A stretch of 64,000 nt of DNA from Aphrophora alni (Eukaryota > Arthropoda > Insecta > Hemiptera > Aphrophoridae), in assembly GCA_963513935.1 (NCBI GenBank), contig OY740774.1, forward strand, positions 88,244,385-88,308,384, written 5' to 3'. Within the stretch, counting starts at the first letter, position 1, and each line of letters begins with the position of its first letter. A model generated the notes under the pieces. The model saw nothing but the letters and a program-made list of their open reading frames with translations, had not been told where the DNA came from and made no database searches. A program made the translations under genes and the position numbers. Shown one piece after another: positions 34,903-46,200 of the stretch.

Positions 34903-35828
34903 CAGGGTAATTGAAATAGGTGTGACCGCTGCTTTATTCAATAAATACAAAAGTTACAAAAAAAATTAAAAGATAACTTTTCAGGATTTTTGAGTTAAAA
35001 CTAGAGGTTTTACTACATTTTTCATGTTACCTGGTATGTTTGAATATGGCGGTCATTTATTTTCTTTTTGGAACCCCATATTGTGGATAAAACATTTTAA
35101 GACTTTTTTTATTTTTGAGTATTTTTCGATATCTCTAACCGTTTAGGAGCTACAGACTCTATAAATGTTTCAAAATATCTTAAATTCAAGCTATTTCAAG
35201 AGAAGATTTATTTATTTCAGTCAAATTCAGGTGAAATTTAAACTAGAGCTAGGGGTAAAAATGTAATAAACACTACTATGTTGTTCTGTAGGCTGAGGAA
35301 AACAAAAATTACAATTTTCTAGAACATCACCAGGTCTTTATTATCATTAATTGAATTACAGTTTGTGAATTAAAGATAAATTGTATTATTAAGTATTGTT
35401 AATACATTTGTTTCAGATATAATATATTACCCACAAGGTCTAATAATACATTCAGTAATAATTACAAACTGGTATAAACCTAGTAGGTGTTTTAGACAAT
35501 TACCAAACAATTATAATTTTTAATTCCTAGCAATAACCCTGTTTTTCCTCAGCCTACAGAAAAAAATAAAAATAACAGTGGTGTTATCCTAGCTTGCAGT
35601 TAAATTTCACCTTAATTTGATTTTGAAAACAAAAAATTCCATAAAAAATATAAGTTCCTGTAAGAAAATTTAGAGCTGAACGCCATATTGGAAAATGGTG
35701 GGGGATATGAAAAATTTGGTAATACCTCTAGTTTGAACTAAAAATCCTGGCGTTACCTTTTAAAATTTGTTTGTAACTTTGCCTATTTATCGAATAAAAC
35801 AACGGTCACACCTATTTCAATAACCCTG
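34903..35828. mobile_element. 926-bp MITE with TA target duplication
   Basis: The left end CAGGGTAATTGAAATAGGTG and the right end complement CAGGGTTATTGAAATAGGTG differ at one position and continue in TGACCG. TA lies on each side (34901-34902, 35829-35830). No ORF. Its right end recurs at 21940-22132. Confidence 0.88.
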
Positions 35829-36128
35829 TATATATAGAATAATATATAATCTATGTTCGTGTTATGTGTATTATTAGAAAATACATGAAGTTAAAAACTT
35901 TTGAAGATAACACTGTGCGGCAGAAACTCCATTCAGGATAGGGCCTAGTCAATTCAATTGATCCAGCCCAGTCGGAAACCAAAAATGAATACAACCAGTA
36001 GAGATTTGTGTGATGGATCAAAAATTAGTGTAGAATTTTCTTGTACACTGAGTCTAAAAAAGTTTTTTTTTTCCCTTTTTGACATTCTAAAAACCGTAGG
36101 CTATAGAAACAATATAAAAACAAAGGCT

Positions 36129-36215
36129 TTCGGCGTTCACTATAGGAGGTTAGGGCTTGGCAATCCTAAGGGTGCCTAGCTGGACTACACCTAGTCTTGG
36201 GTTAGATCCCTTACT
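36129..36215 (-). repeat. family A repeat, 3' fragment
   Basis: GGCTTGGCAATCCTAAGG, CACCTAGTCTTGGGTTAGAT reversed matches the 3' part of family A. Confidence 0.6.
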
Positions 36216-36224
36216 TTCATATAT

Positions 36225-36228
<4 letters not shown>

Positions 36229-36296
<68 letters not shown>
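36229..36296. repeat. (CT)n microsatellite
   Basis: About 34 dinucleotide units; a 63-codon minus-strand frame here is an artefact (Arg-Glu repeat). Confidence 0.97.
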
Positions 36297-36299
<3 letters not shown>

Positions 36300-37339
36300 T
36301 GTTATATTTTCCCAACGTTAATTTATATAGCTTTAAAAAAACCAAATTTGCACATTGCGGTTTGTAAAACATCAAAAGAAATATGATTTTGTCAAGAAGT
36401 GTAAGCATGAAAGCGTGTTACATCCCCACCAGGGCCTCTTATAATTCTCTATCCTTGTCTTACAAACAGTTACTCTTATTTTTGTCTTTCTCACTTGTTG
36501 ATCGACCAATCGCAGAAAGATATGCAACAGGTGCCCTCCAATCATAAAAGCTTCTACTCCCCTACCCATGTCTATCTACTCTCTCACTCTAACACGTATA
36601 GTTTGTATCTACTGTTTTTGTCTGTGGAGCAGAACTCGACTAAAACTTGAATGTGCGGTTCGGCTTCCAAAGAAGTTCGAAAGTTGTTCTACCTCGAAGA
36701 CGTTCCTACTGTGTTTTTTTTAACATGGTAATTTTGTAATAGTATTTTTTGTTTGTTTTACTGCAGTAAGGATACGTCCTTATAAAAATACGTTGATATC
36801 TCCTTAGGAATATCTTTATACTAAAAAATGTAGTGCTCTTTAATTACAGAGTTTCCCCCCCCCCTTTCATGCATTTCTTACGAGATGGGTCTCCGTTTAT
36901 GAATTAAAAAATAATAATTTGAATGTATAAAGATACATAATTAATTAAACCTTTACTTTGCTTCGCTTGTGTCATAAATATGTCATAAGCGTAGATCCTA
37001 TTTCTTTACAATCAAGTTTTTAATGACGGCGGTTTAAGGTTCATTTTCTTTCTTTTTTTTTTGCCAGTTATTTCTGTTCAGTGAAATTCTTTTATTTGAA
37101 ATTTTCCACAATAGTTTGCGTTGTTAATTTTCATATTTCACCAAAATGTGAACGAAATCGGTTGAGCTAATTTTGAGAAATGTTCTATTTTAAAATAGCT
37201 CTATTGACGATTTTGGTTTTTAGGGGTAATTCCTAAATTTGTAATTTTTGAGATGGCTAATGGTTTGTTTTATTTGAGGCTACATTTGGGCAAAATTTGA
37301 AGAACATTCGTACAGCCTATTTTGGGGAAAAGAAATTTT
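36297..37339. other. non-coding spacer
   Basis: Contains one AACGAAATCGGTTGAGC..TTTTGAGAAA motif at about 37148-37180; otherwise nothing recognised. Confidence 0.4.
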
Positions 37340-37515
37340 CTCTAGGTGAAGAAAAGAACACAAAACAAATAATGTAATAGTGGCAGGGTGGAAGAGAACT
37401 GGGTTTGGTAAAAAGGGAACCGATAAGGTAAGATGAAAGAGAGGGATCTAACCCAATACTATACGAACAAAGGGTAGATCCAGCTAGGTCCCTCGGGATT
37501 GTCTGGTTACGTCCC
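37340..37515 (+). repeat. family A repeat, diverged plus-strand copy
   Basis: GAAAGAGAGGGATCTAACCC, then AGATCCAGCTAGGTCCCTCG and GGATTGTC place it in the family's 3' half. Confidence 0.7.
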
Positions 37516-38027
37516 TAGAGATGAATTATCAAATATTCATAAATTTTTTTTAAAAAAAGTCCTAAACGTAAATAGTAGACTAACCTGATTGACATTTTTA
37601 TCTTGAGTAAGATTAGGCCTATATTTTCCCAGAATTATAGAAAATGTAGGCCTAATTCACGTTTAAAAATAAGAAGTTTACTAGAAAATTTTCATTTTTT
37701 CTAAAAGTCAAGGAAATTTTTTTTTTGTTTTACAACTTCCTAAATTTGTTTCTGTTTATTTTAAACAATTTGATTGATTTTTTTTTTTCAAATAGCTATA
37801 TTATCTGAAAATAAGTTATGTGATAGGTCAAAAAATCAGATTTCGGTCAAATTTCGTTCATGTGTAGACTTAAAGGACCCCAAGTAAACGTATTGGCCGT
37901 TAACCTCAGAAAAACAAAATCCGTTTGTAAATTGTTGGTAAAATACAAAAAATCGACCTTAGAGTTGTCTGCAAGTATAAAAAATATCGGTTCAAAAATA
38001 ATTAGTATGAAACCGCCAATTGGGAAG

Positions 38028-39358
38028 GTTAGGTTAGGTTAAATTAAAAAGGTTAGGCTAGACTAAGTTAGGTTAGGTTAGGTTGAACTAGGTAGGTTAG
38101 CTGGTTAGGTTAGACTAGGTGGGTTAGGTTTGGCTAGGCGAGGCTAAGTTAGGATATGTTAGGTTCGACTAGGTTAGGTTAAGCTACTTTTGATTAGGTT
38201 TAGGTTAAATTAGGAATTTTGGGCTAGACTAAGTTAGGTTGGACTAGGTAGGTTAGGTTAGGTTGAACTAGGTAGGTTAGGTTAGACTATGTAGGTTACG
38301 TTTGGCTAGGCAAGGCTAAGTTAGGGTCGGTTAGGTTCGACTAGGTTAGGTTAAGCTACTTTTGGTTAGGCTTAGGTTAAATTAGGAAGCTTGGGCTAGA
38401 CTAAGTTAGGTAGACTAGGTAGGTTAGGTTAGGTTGAACTAGGTAGGTTAGGTTAGACTATGTAGGTTATGTTTGGCTAGGCAAGGCTAAGTTAGGGTCG
38501 ATTAGGTTAGGTTTAAGCTACTTTTGGTTAGGTTTAGGTTAAATTAGAAAGTTTAGGCTAGACTAAGTTAGGTTGGACTAGGTAGGTTAGGTTAGGTTGA
38601 ACTAGGTAGGTTAGGTTAGACTATGTAGGTTACGTTTGGCTAGGCAAGGCTAAGTTAGGGTCGGTTAGGTTCGACTAGGTTAGGTTAAGCTACTTTTGGT
38701 TAGGCTTAGGTTAAATTAGGAAGCTTGGGCTAGACTAAGTTAGGTAGACTAGGTAGGTTAGGTTAGGTTGAACTAGGTAGGTTAGGTTAGACTATGTAGG
38801 TTATGTTTGGCTAGGCAAGGCTAAGTTAGGGTCGATTAGGTTAGGTTTAAGCTACTTTTGGTTAGGTTTAGGTTAAATTAGAAAGTTTAGGCTAGACTAA
38901 GTTAGGTTGGACTAGGTAGGTTAGGTTGAACTAGGTAGGTTAGGTTAGACTAGGTAGGTTAGATTAGGTTGAACTAGGTAGGTTAGGTTAGACTAGGTAG
39001 GTTAGGTTTGGCTAGGCGGGGCTAAGTTAGGCTAGGTTAGGTTAAGCTACTTTTGGTTAGGTTTATGGTTAAATTAGGAAGTTTAGGCTAGACTAAGTTA
39101 GGTTGGACTAGGTAGGTTAGGTTAGGTTGAACTAGGTAGGTTAGGTTAGATTAGGTTGAACTAGGTAGGTTAGGTTAGACTAGGTAGGTTAGGTTTGGCT
39201 AGGCGGGGCTAAGTTAGGCTAGGTTAGGTTAAGCTACTTTTGGTTAAGTTTATGGTTAAATTAGGAAGGTTAGGCTAGACTAAGTTAAGTAGACTAGGTA
39301 GGTTAGATTTGGCTAGGCAAGGCTAAGTTAGGTTCGGTTAGGTTCGACTATGTTAGGT
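38028..39358 (+). repeat. TTAGG-like satellite with 334-bp higher-order repeat
   Basis: 1.3 kb built almost wholly from AGGTTAGGTT-type pentamers with point changes. GGTTGAACTAGG starts monomers at 38261, 38432, 38595, 38766 and 38924. Steps of 171, 163, 171, 158 show an alternating A-B pair, with the 334-bp pair repeated. Monomers share GTTTGGCTAGGC, AAGCTACTTTTGGTTAGG. The strand given is that of TTAGG. It is interstitial, not a chromosome end. Confidence 0.92.
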
Positions 39359-41880
39359 TTATGGTTAATTCTCACCATTTAACGAATAGTTTGTTTAGTA
39401 TAAATGGGCTTGTATTAAGTTTGTGCAATGATTTTACAACAGTTCATTTCGGTTAACCTGCATACCCTGGTTCCATGTAAGATTTTAATCTCATAACAAT
39501 AGTGTACTTAAACGTTTTAAAATGCCAACGGATTTTGAAATTTGTTTTTTGTGGATGTTTTTGAGTTTTACTGCTGTCTGTTAAAGACATAAATATTATT
39601 ATGTTAATTTTTGGTATATCTTCATTACAAGCTTTGCCTACAGAAGTGACAGGTTTTCTATACGTGCGCCCGCGCGCGTGCGTGTGCGTTTCTGCAACTT
39701 TCATTTTTCTCACTTTTTACAGTAGACTTTATTTTGTAAAATCTAAGTTATTTTACATTAGAACATTGTTTAGCCAACTTTATTGTCTATTTTAAAGTTA
39801 TTTTTAATTTTGTGTTTTCTGGAAAGAATGTTTGTTTGAATAGATCGGTCAGACTATAAACAATTTTTTAGTTGGTTATTTTTTATAGGTAAGTATAATT
39901 TTAAATTTTGGGATTAAGAGGGAAAATGCAGTCTACATATGAGACAGTTATGGAATGTATGTATAAAAACATGTAAATAAAAAAATTTAATCATTTACCC
40001 TAACTTAGTACGACTTTCCACAATATTTCATTTTGTGCAGCTTTCAAATCTACGTCTTTTGATATACAAACGTATTTTTTACAATAAAACATAACAAATT
40101 AGAACTGAAAAAAACTATACAATTAAATTCCTTAATTATATAACTATGGTAAACTCCTTAATGGTTGGAGTTTTACTAGAAACATTGTAGATAATTGCAC
40201 AAAACTAAAACCTTAACCGCTTTAATTAAAAACCATCCCAAAATATACATTAAGAATGTAACAGTTTATTTTAGTACCTACTCGTGAGTATGGTTGCGCA
40301 ATCCACCTATTTCCGATCAGTTCATTTCGAAATTTAACAAGAATCGTATTTATTGATGTTTTTATTTACAAAAAAAACATGAATAGTATAATTACAACAG
40401 GATTAAGCAATGATAATTTTCTCTTTGAATTATGTGGACAAGGAGAACGTCTTTTTATAGACAAAACCGGTTTTAAGCTTTAGCACTTAAATAGATAAAA
40501 TGTAACCTATGTACGTCATTGGCGTAGTGTTTGAAGTGGGAATGTAGCTAACTTGGCGGTTTTTCGAATTCTATACTCATCCCGTCAAATCCCTGTGAAT
40601 GAGCCCCTGATTATACGTTTATTTCGCAGAATTATTTATCTTTTTTTTTGAAAATTTCTCTGTCATCATCACCTTAAAAATAGATCATAAACATTTATTC
40701 TTTATTGAGTCTCCTCTTGAAGACGCCCTTATGCAGCGAAACATGTAGCTAATTGTTAATAACAAAATAGACTATACAGAGCATCCCGGAAAAGGTGAAC
40801 TGGCTATTCATTTTTGGATTATATAGCCAAGATCAAAACGTTCAAAATACAGTGTCCCACTAAGAAATGGAAAAATTTTCAGGACGTATTCTACTGGTGG
40901 AAATATAGGCTAATAAAATGGTTAGTGATCCAGCCGCCATTTTGTGTTTAAAAAAAAAATCATTGTTTTGAACGAAAAATGATAAAGAGTTAAAAGTTTG
41001 CATGCTACTTAAGACCCGATTTGAGAAAAAATATCAACCTATTTCCTTTAGTCATTTGAAAATGGCAGCCATTTCAAATGTTTAATATCTCGTAAACCTT
41101 TAATCTTTTTTTAATGTGCAGAAGTCATAAAAATGTCCTCTTTTAATGGTAATAACATATTTAAACAATTTTTTGGTATAGGTCTACGCCGAAAGATAAT
41201 GGAATTATCGACAAAAACCTGGTAGTTGTCTACAATACCCAAGATTAGCTCAGAACATAGCTGCGAGTTCTTCAATTTCTTATTAAATTATTCAATCTGT
41301 TTTATGGCAAACGGATTGATGTAAATAAAGATTATAAAAATACATACAAACTTTTAAAAATTGGATTTTATTAAAGTCAAAGTGGACCAAAAATATAGAA
41401 AATCGTTTTTGAAGACTCCCTACTCTCTCCAATATTGTAAATAGCGTCGAGTTGGAAGAGAAGAACGGATAGTATTTTTTCATTATAAATGTAAAATTCA
41501 TTAGATTTAAAAATAAACAGTGTAAAAACATTGCACGAACTATCTTATTTCTCAAATAAAAACCTACCAAAACTATCATTTCAATAGTTCTAAGTTCAAT
41601 AGACACCGTGTTTGAAAAAAATATTTAAATAGGGCGACATTTACACATTTACAGCTCTGCACAAACCACGCTGCACTTGGAAGAATAATACGTAGTAGCC
41701 TAACAGAGAGTGTGGGGGGGAGATACTGGTTAATTATGTATATGGGAACATACATGTGTATAACAGACTATACGGAAGGTTCTCTGTGGTACGTCTTTGT
41801 CAACTATCAACTCTCTCACTCAGCATTTCTAAGCAACTGAAGTGCAATGTGGTTTGCGTTGACCTATACTAAGTGAATGA
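39359..41880. other. non-coding; one possible MITE end
   Basis: CAGAGCATCCCGGAAAAGG preceded by TA at about 40775 resembles the CAG..GTCCC ends at 20764 and 47257, and GCCGCCATTTTGTG follows inside, but no right end was found. A GC-rich CGCCCGCGCGCGTGCGTG stretch lies at 39666. A 104-codon frame (41292-41606, minus) has no recognised motif. Confidence 0.4.
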
Positions 41881-41889
41881 AACTCCCTA

Positions 41890-43290
41890 AATTATAACCA
41901 TCAGTTTGGATGGAGTACAATTAGATTGGAAAACAGGGGTAGAATATATAGGATTAATACTAGATGAAAAGCTTCTATGGAAAGACATGTAGAATCTGAT
42001 GTCGATAAAACCACTTCTCCAGAAGAATATCGGGGGAAATATGAGGTTGTCCCCCGCGGATTCTACATTGAATGTATAATATGATAGTGAGACCAATCAT
42101 CACATCTGGAGGAGGGTATAGGCGAACAGAACCAAGTTGATTACAATAAGAAGGTCATTGAACAAAGACTAACGATTGGCATGTATTTGCAGAACAGGAG
42201 GAATAAAATCGTCCCCTACGACAGCTATTGAGGTCATCCCAGACTGCACACTCCTTCATATAGTTGTGGAAACTTCTGTAGAAAGGACTTGCTTGTGAAT
42301 GGCTAAGCTTAGTCTAGGGAGATCACCAGCGACGGAGAGAAAGAAGTAGCAGCCTGCTGGGAAATTTAAAAAGACTCAATGTTAAGAAAGTACAGTTTTA
42401 AGAAAAAAAAATCCTCACTGTACTGAGTTCAAAAATTGAGTGGAGCGAGGAGTCCACCAATTCACTAACAAAGGAAATTATATTTTGGTACCTGAATTGT
42501 ATCCAAAACTATAGCCGGAGTATTTGAGCCAGGTATCAGGTACTCGGAAGAATTTGACAAATTCCCCAGCATCTTTCAAGCGGAAAAGAATCTTATCGAC
42601 TGGTCTGTGTGCATAGGAATCTTGATAGATGATACAAGAGGGAAACATCGCAGTTCTGTCGAACATCCGATCTGCCATCTAAGGGCTCAGCTCTTCAATC
42701 ATCAGCGATGGTTTCGGAATGCCTACAAAAACATAATGAGCTAGGCAGGGGTAATAAAGTAGCTCTCCTCACTACGATACATGGGAATAGAAGGGAATAA
42801 AAATGCAGATGATCTTGTGAAATAGGGGGCATCCACTCCATTCGTAGAACCAGAACCATTCTTGGAGAAAAGTACTTCAAGACTCAAAAGAGGTGAAGCC
42901 GGTAGGTCGAATCTCTGGAGTAAAATAAAAGGACTGAGCCAAACTAAGGAGCTACCCGGAAATTATGGCCGTAAGAGATCCAAGTCTTGCATTAGTCTAT
43001 GTAAGAACTGGCTAAGAGTACTGACGGGCTTTTTTTACGAGGCATGGCACACTCAAAGGACATCTCGGGGAAACAGATGATACTACTTGTAGGTATTATA
43101 GGGAGTTTGAGGAAAGCCCTCATCACCTACTAATAGACTGCCAAGCCATAGCTATTAAAAGAGGAAGGATTTTGGAAAGATACCAGTTAGAAGTGGAAGA
43201 TCTCTAGATCCCCTTCAAATCATGCAGTTTGGGGTCGTTATGTGTTTGGAAATGGTCATGTAACTGAGCATCTCAGAAATATTGAAGGTG
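41890..43290 (+). pseudogene. jockey-type non-LTR retrotransposon ORF2 remnant
   Basis: Reading across frames on the plus strand gives, in order: VEYIGLILDEKLLWKDHVE (RT thumb, the Y-L-G-V-x-L-D block); MIVRPIITSGGGYR; CICRTGGIKSSPTTAIEVIP, HIVVE (connection, TTPTxALE block); YMGIEGNKNADDLV (RNase H, the G-I-x-GN-x-x-AD block); and a C-terminal CRYYREFEESPHHLL, IDCQAIAI (C-x2-C-x-H-x-C, one Cys replaced). Several stops and frameshifts. The upstream RT fingers and palm and ORF1 are absent, consistent with 5' truncation, although no poly-A is obvious at the 3' edge. Confidence 0.85.
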
Positions 43291-43338
43291 GTGATACCAT
43301 AGATCTATAAAAGTTGCAGTACAGTGGTCACCTCTATA

Positions 43339-43690
43339 TACAGTATCCTCAAGGTAGGAATGTGTCTGGGGTGGAGAGGGGCCCTCACACTTCGTTTGTT
43401 GCGTATACTTTCAGCGGTACAACCCCAATAAAAAAAATATAGACCTGCAATGCTTCTGTGTAAACGCGTACCCTACTTTCGTTTCTTTTATCGGTGTAAA
43501 TAAGAATAAAACGTTTACAAAAGTCTGTCACGAAGTTGTAACTTTAGGAATTAAATGTAGCTAAGCAGTAATTTGTGTACCTAGTTTTCTTGGAATGGGT
43601 TGTAGCGTCAAGTCAGGCTAGGGAAGCAAGTAGAAGGGAGGACACGCCCATTACACCTGACACACTCCTAGTCTGAGGCTACTCTATAAT
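43339..43690 (+). repeat. family B repeat, copy 3 (5' part)
   Basis: TACAGTATCCTCAAGGTAGG through GACACGCCCATTACACC to GAGGCTACTC; ends where copy 1 continues. Confidence 0.85.
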
Positions 43691-44689
43691 ACAATACGAT
43701 ATTTGCTACACTTGTGCTATAACCGCATTCTCTGCGTAAATCGTATTTGAAACGTGTACATCATTTCTTCTCAGGATGATAACAATTTTTTTTTTTAATT
43801 TTCTGCTTATACTAAAACTTGCTAGTCCCTAACAATTAATGGATACACAGAATCATTTATATAGGAAAACATTTCATTGATATCTGCGAAACACCCGTGG
43901 GAAATTACGTAGACTAACTTTTATCCAAGAAAGACTGTTTTGAAAGAAAAACTACACAAAACTAACACATAAAACACTAAACATACAAAATCACTTGTAA
44001 ATATGTACACTGTATGACAATAGTAACACTGACGACGTGTTCCTCAACGGTGGAATGAAATTCATCTTTTGAGGTTGATCTGATGATGGTAGCATGAACC
44101 ACCGAAACCAGTAATCCGACAGGGTATATTTAGAGTGCTTGTCGGTTAGAACTAAGGTAAATTAATTACCTATTTATTATAATATTTCATTCTTAGAAGC
44201 TAATAACATGTTTAAAATTAATGTCCCAAGATTAGGCCAAAATGCACATACTAAATTTGATTCAAATCGGTCTGAGCGTTTTAGCTTTTTGAAAGTGGGG
44301 GAAAAATCGCCATTAGTAGGAAACACTGAGAAATACAGTACAGTATTTATATTTAACTCATTAGACACATTTTGTTTCATAGACCAGGCAGAGAATGTCA
44401 AAACAATTAAGATTCACATTAGGTCTACCTCTCACTGTGATCTTGCATACCTTCTCAGCAGTCTTCTATTAAACAATAATTAAATTCTCTCGTCGCTTTA
44501 TCATCATCAAACCTACTCAATAGAAGAGATGTATAGAGAAAGTTATGTGGTGGGTAATCGAAATCAATATTACCCAGTGGTACGACGTATATAGGGTAAG
44601 TTTCACAATCGTACAAAATTTCGATTTTGACTGTACTTCATGGGCTCGGTAAAGCGAAAAAACTATTTTCTATATCCTGTCCGTTCGTT
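43691..44689. other. non-coding spacer
   Basis: Holds a hammerhead-like CTGATGATGG...CCGAAAC motif at about 44074-44110 and an AAATTTGATTCAAATCGGTC motif at about 44250. Neither is convincing as a functional unit. A 91-codon frame (44208-44483) overlaps the latter and is not called. Confidence 0.4.
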
Positions 44690-44945
44690 GACCTTTCGGT
44701 CATGATCGCCTTGTAAAAATGTAGAAGAAAAAGCATTAGCGTTCGAATACGCTAATAGCGTCAGAAAAGAACAAAAGTTGGTCGAGAGAGACCTGAGACA
44801 AGATTAAAGAGAGGATCTAACTTGTAAAATACTCGAGTTGTTTCTCTACCTGTTTATATAGCTGGATCTACATAAAAAAAGGTGTAAACCTAGCTAGGTA
44901 CCTCGGGATTGCCAAGCCCGTACCTTTGAGGCTGTTGGTATCTTC
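44690..44945 (+). repeat. family A repeat, most complete copy
   Basis: Runs from CCTTTCGGTCATGATCGCCT through GCTAATAGCGTCAGAAAAGA, GTTGGTCGAGAGAGACCTGA to ACCTCGGGATTGCCAAGCCC. Confidence 0.85.
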
Positions 44946-45640
44946 TGTAAACACGGTAGCGGTTACACCAATTAAGAAACCTGAAATTTGGTGTAGTGGG
45001 ACCCTTTTGAAATTCAGAAAAAATCGAATTAAAAATGTTAAAATAGGATCTATTTAAAAGGTATTTTTATTTGCATATTTGCAGTTCACATATACTTTCG
45101 TATTAAATATTAAAATATTAATACGGCTAATAAGTCACGTGACGGACTTACAGAGTAGAAGAAAGGCTTGTAACCCCTACATAATTTCTGAATGAGTAGG
45201 GATGAAACTTCTAACTTTCACCAAACTACATAGTCCTTTCAATTTTATGGGGTGAAAAAATAAATATTGAGCTTGACTTGTGAGATTTACAAGTGACTAC
45301 AGATTTACATTCAGTGAAATGTCATCTTTAAATTCAATACATTTTATTACCTGGGTCTCTTTTAAGCTGATAACTCTGTAGTGATAGTTTTCAACATGGT
45401 TTTTCACTACACAAAACTATATTAATTTATTTTATTTTTCCATGTTCTAGTTTTTAACTCGATAACGAGAGTTGATTTATACTCTCAAAACATCGCTTCT
45501 TGTTATCAATATTTAAGCGATCCGTCTCAAATCATAGGAATAATACATTAATATATGGTTACAACTACTTAAAATTATCATTCAGGATAATTTCTATATA
45601 AACACATTTAACAGCCGTTATTTTAATTCTGGAAACGGAG
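44946..45640. other. non-coding spacer
   Basis: AT-rich, nothing recognised. Confidence 0.4.
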
Positions 45641-45645
45641 CCAGA

Positions 45646-45900
45646 GCCAGCCTCTTATTAATTACACTTGTGAAATATCCACTTGAGGAGCGAGGGCCAG
45701 CCTCTTATTAATTACACTTGTGAAATATCCACTTGCGGAGCGAGGGCCAGCCTCTTATTAATTATACCTGTGTAATATCCACTTGAGGAGAGAGGGCCAG
45801 CCTCTTATTAATTACACTTGTGAAATATCCACTTGAGGAGCGAGGGCCAGCCTCTTATTAATTACACTTGTGAAATATACACTTGAGGAGCGAGGGCCAG
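45646..45900. repeat. five tandem copies of a 50-bp unit
   Basis: GCCAGCCTCTTATTAATTAC begins units at 45646, 45696, 45746, 45796 and 45846, with GCCAGCC again at 45896; the unit continues ACTTGTGAAATATCCACTTG and AGGAGCGAGG. A single diverged unit with the same flanks lies at 56930-57070, so this is a local expansion within a larger repeat. Confidence 0.95.
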
Positions 45901-45992
45901 CCGGTAAGTAGAAGAAAGCTAGACTCGAGAGGAAGTTTAGTTTTTGATAAACAAAAATGTAGATTAATTAGTGGTTGCAAGATTTACCACAA

Positions 45993-46043
45993 ATAGGTTA
46001 GGTTAGGTTAGGTTATATGTAATAATAACATAACCTAACCTAA
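45993..46043. repeat. inverted TTAGG hairpin
   Basis: Four TTAGG-type pentamers (GGTTAGGTTAGGTTA) are followed after about 15 nt by TAACCTAACCTAACC, forming a near-perfect hairpin of telomere-like repeats. Confidence 0.85.
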
Positions 46044-46044
46044 C

Positions 46045-46200
46045 CATTAGCTCTCGAAAACTGTAATAACTATAGGGTTGAAAGAGAACAAGATCTGGTC
46101 AAAAACGACCTGATAGAGAAGATGAAAGAGAAGGGTTTAAACCCAAGACTAAATGTAAAAAGGTGTAGAACCATCTACTGGAGACCATCGGTATTGCCTT
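46045..46200 (+). repeat. family A repeat, plus-strand copy
   Basis: GAAAGAGAACAAGATCTGGT, CGACCTGATAGAGAAGATGA, TTTAAACCCAAGACT, CGGTATTGCC. Confidence 0.7.

Noticed and set aside
36217..36408. 63-codon frame with Arg-Glu repeat
   Set aside because: Reads the (CT)n microsatellite.
38028..39358. True telomere
   Set aside because: Degenerate, with unique DNA and transposons on both sides.
45646..45900. CRISPR-like array
   Set aside because: Units are contiguous 50-bp tandem repeats with no variable spacers, in a eukaryotic context.
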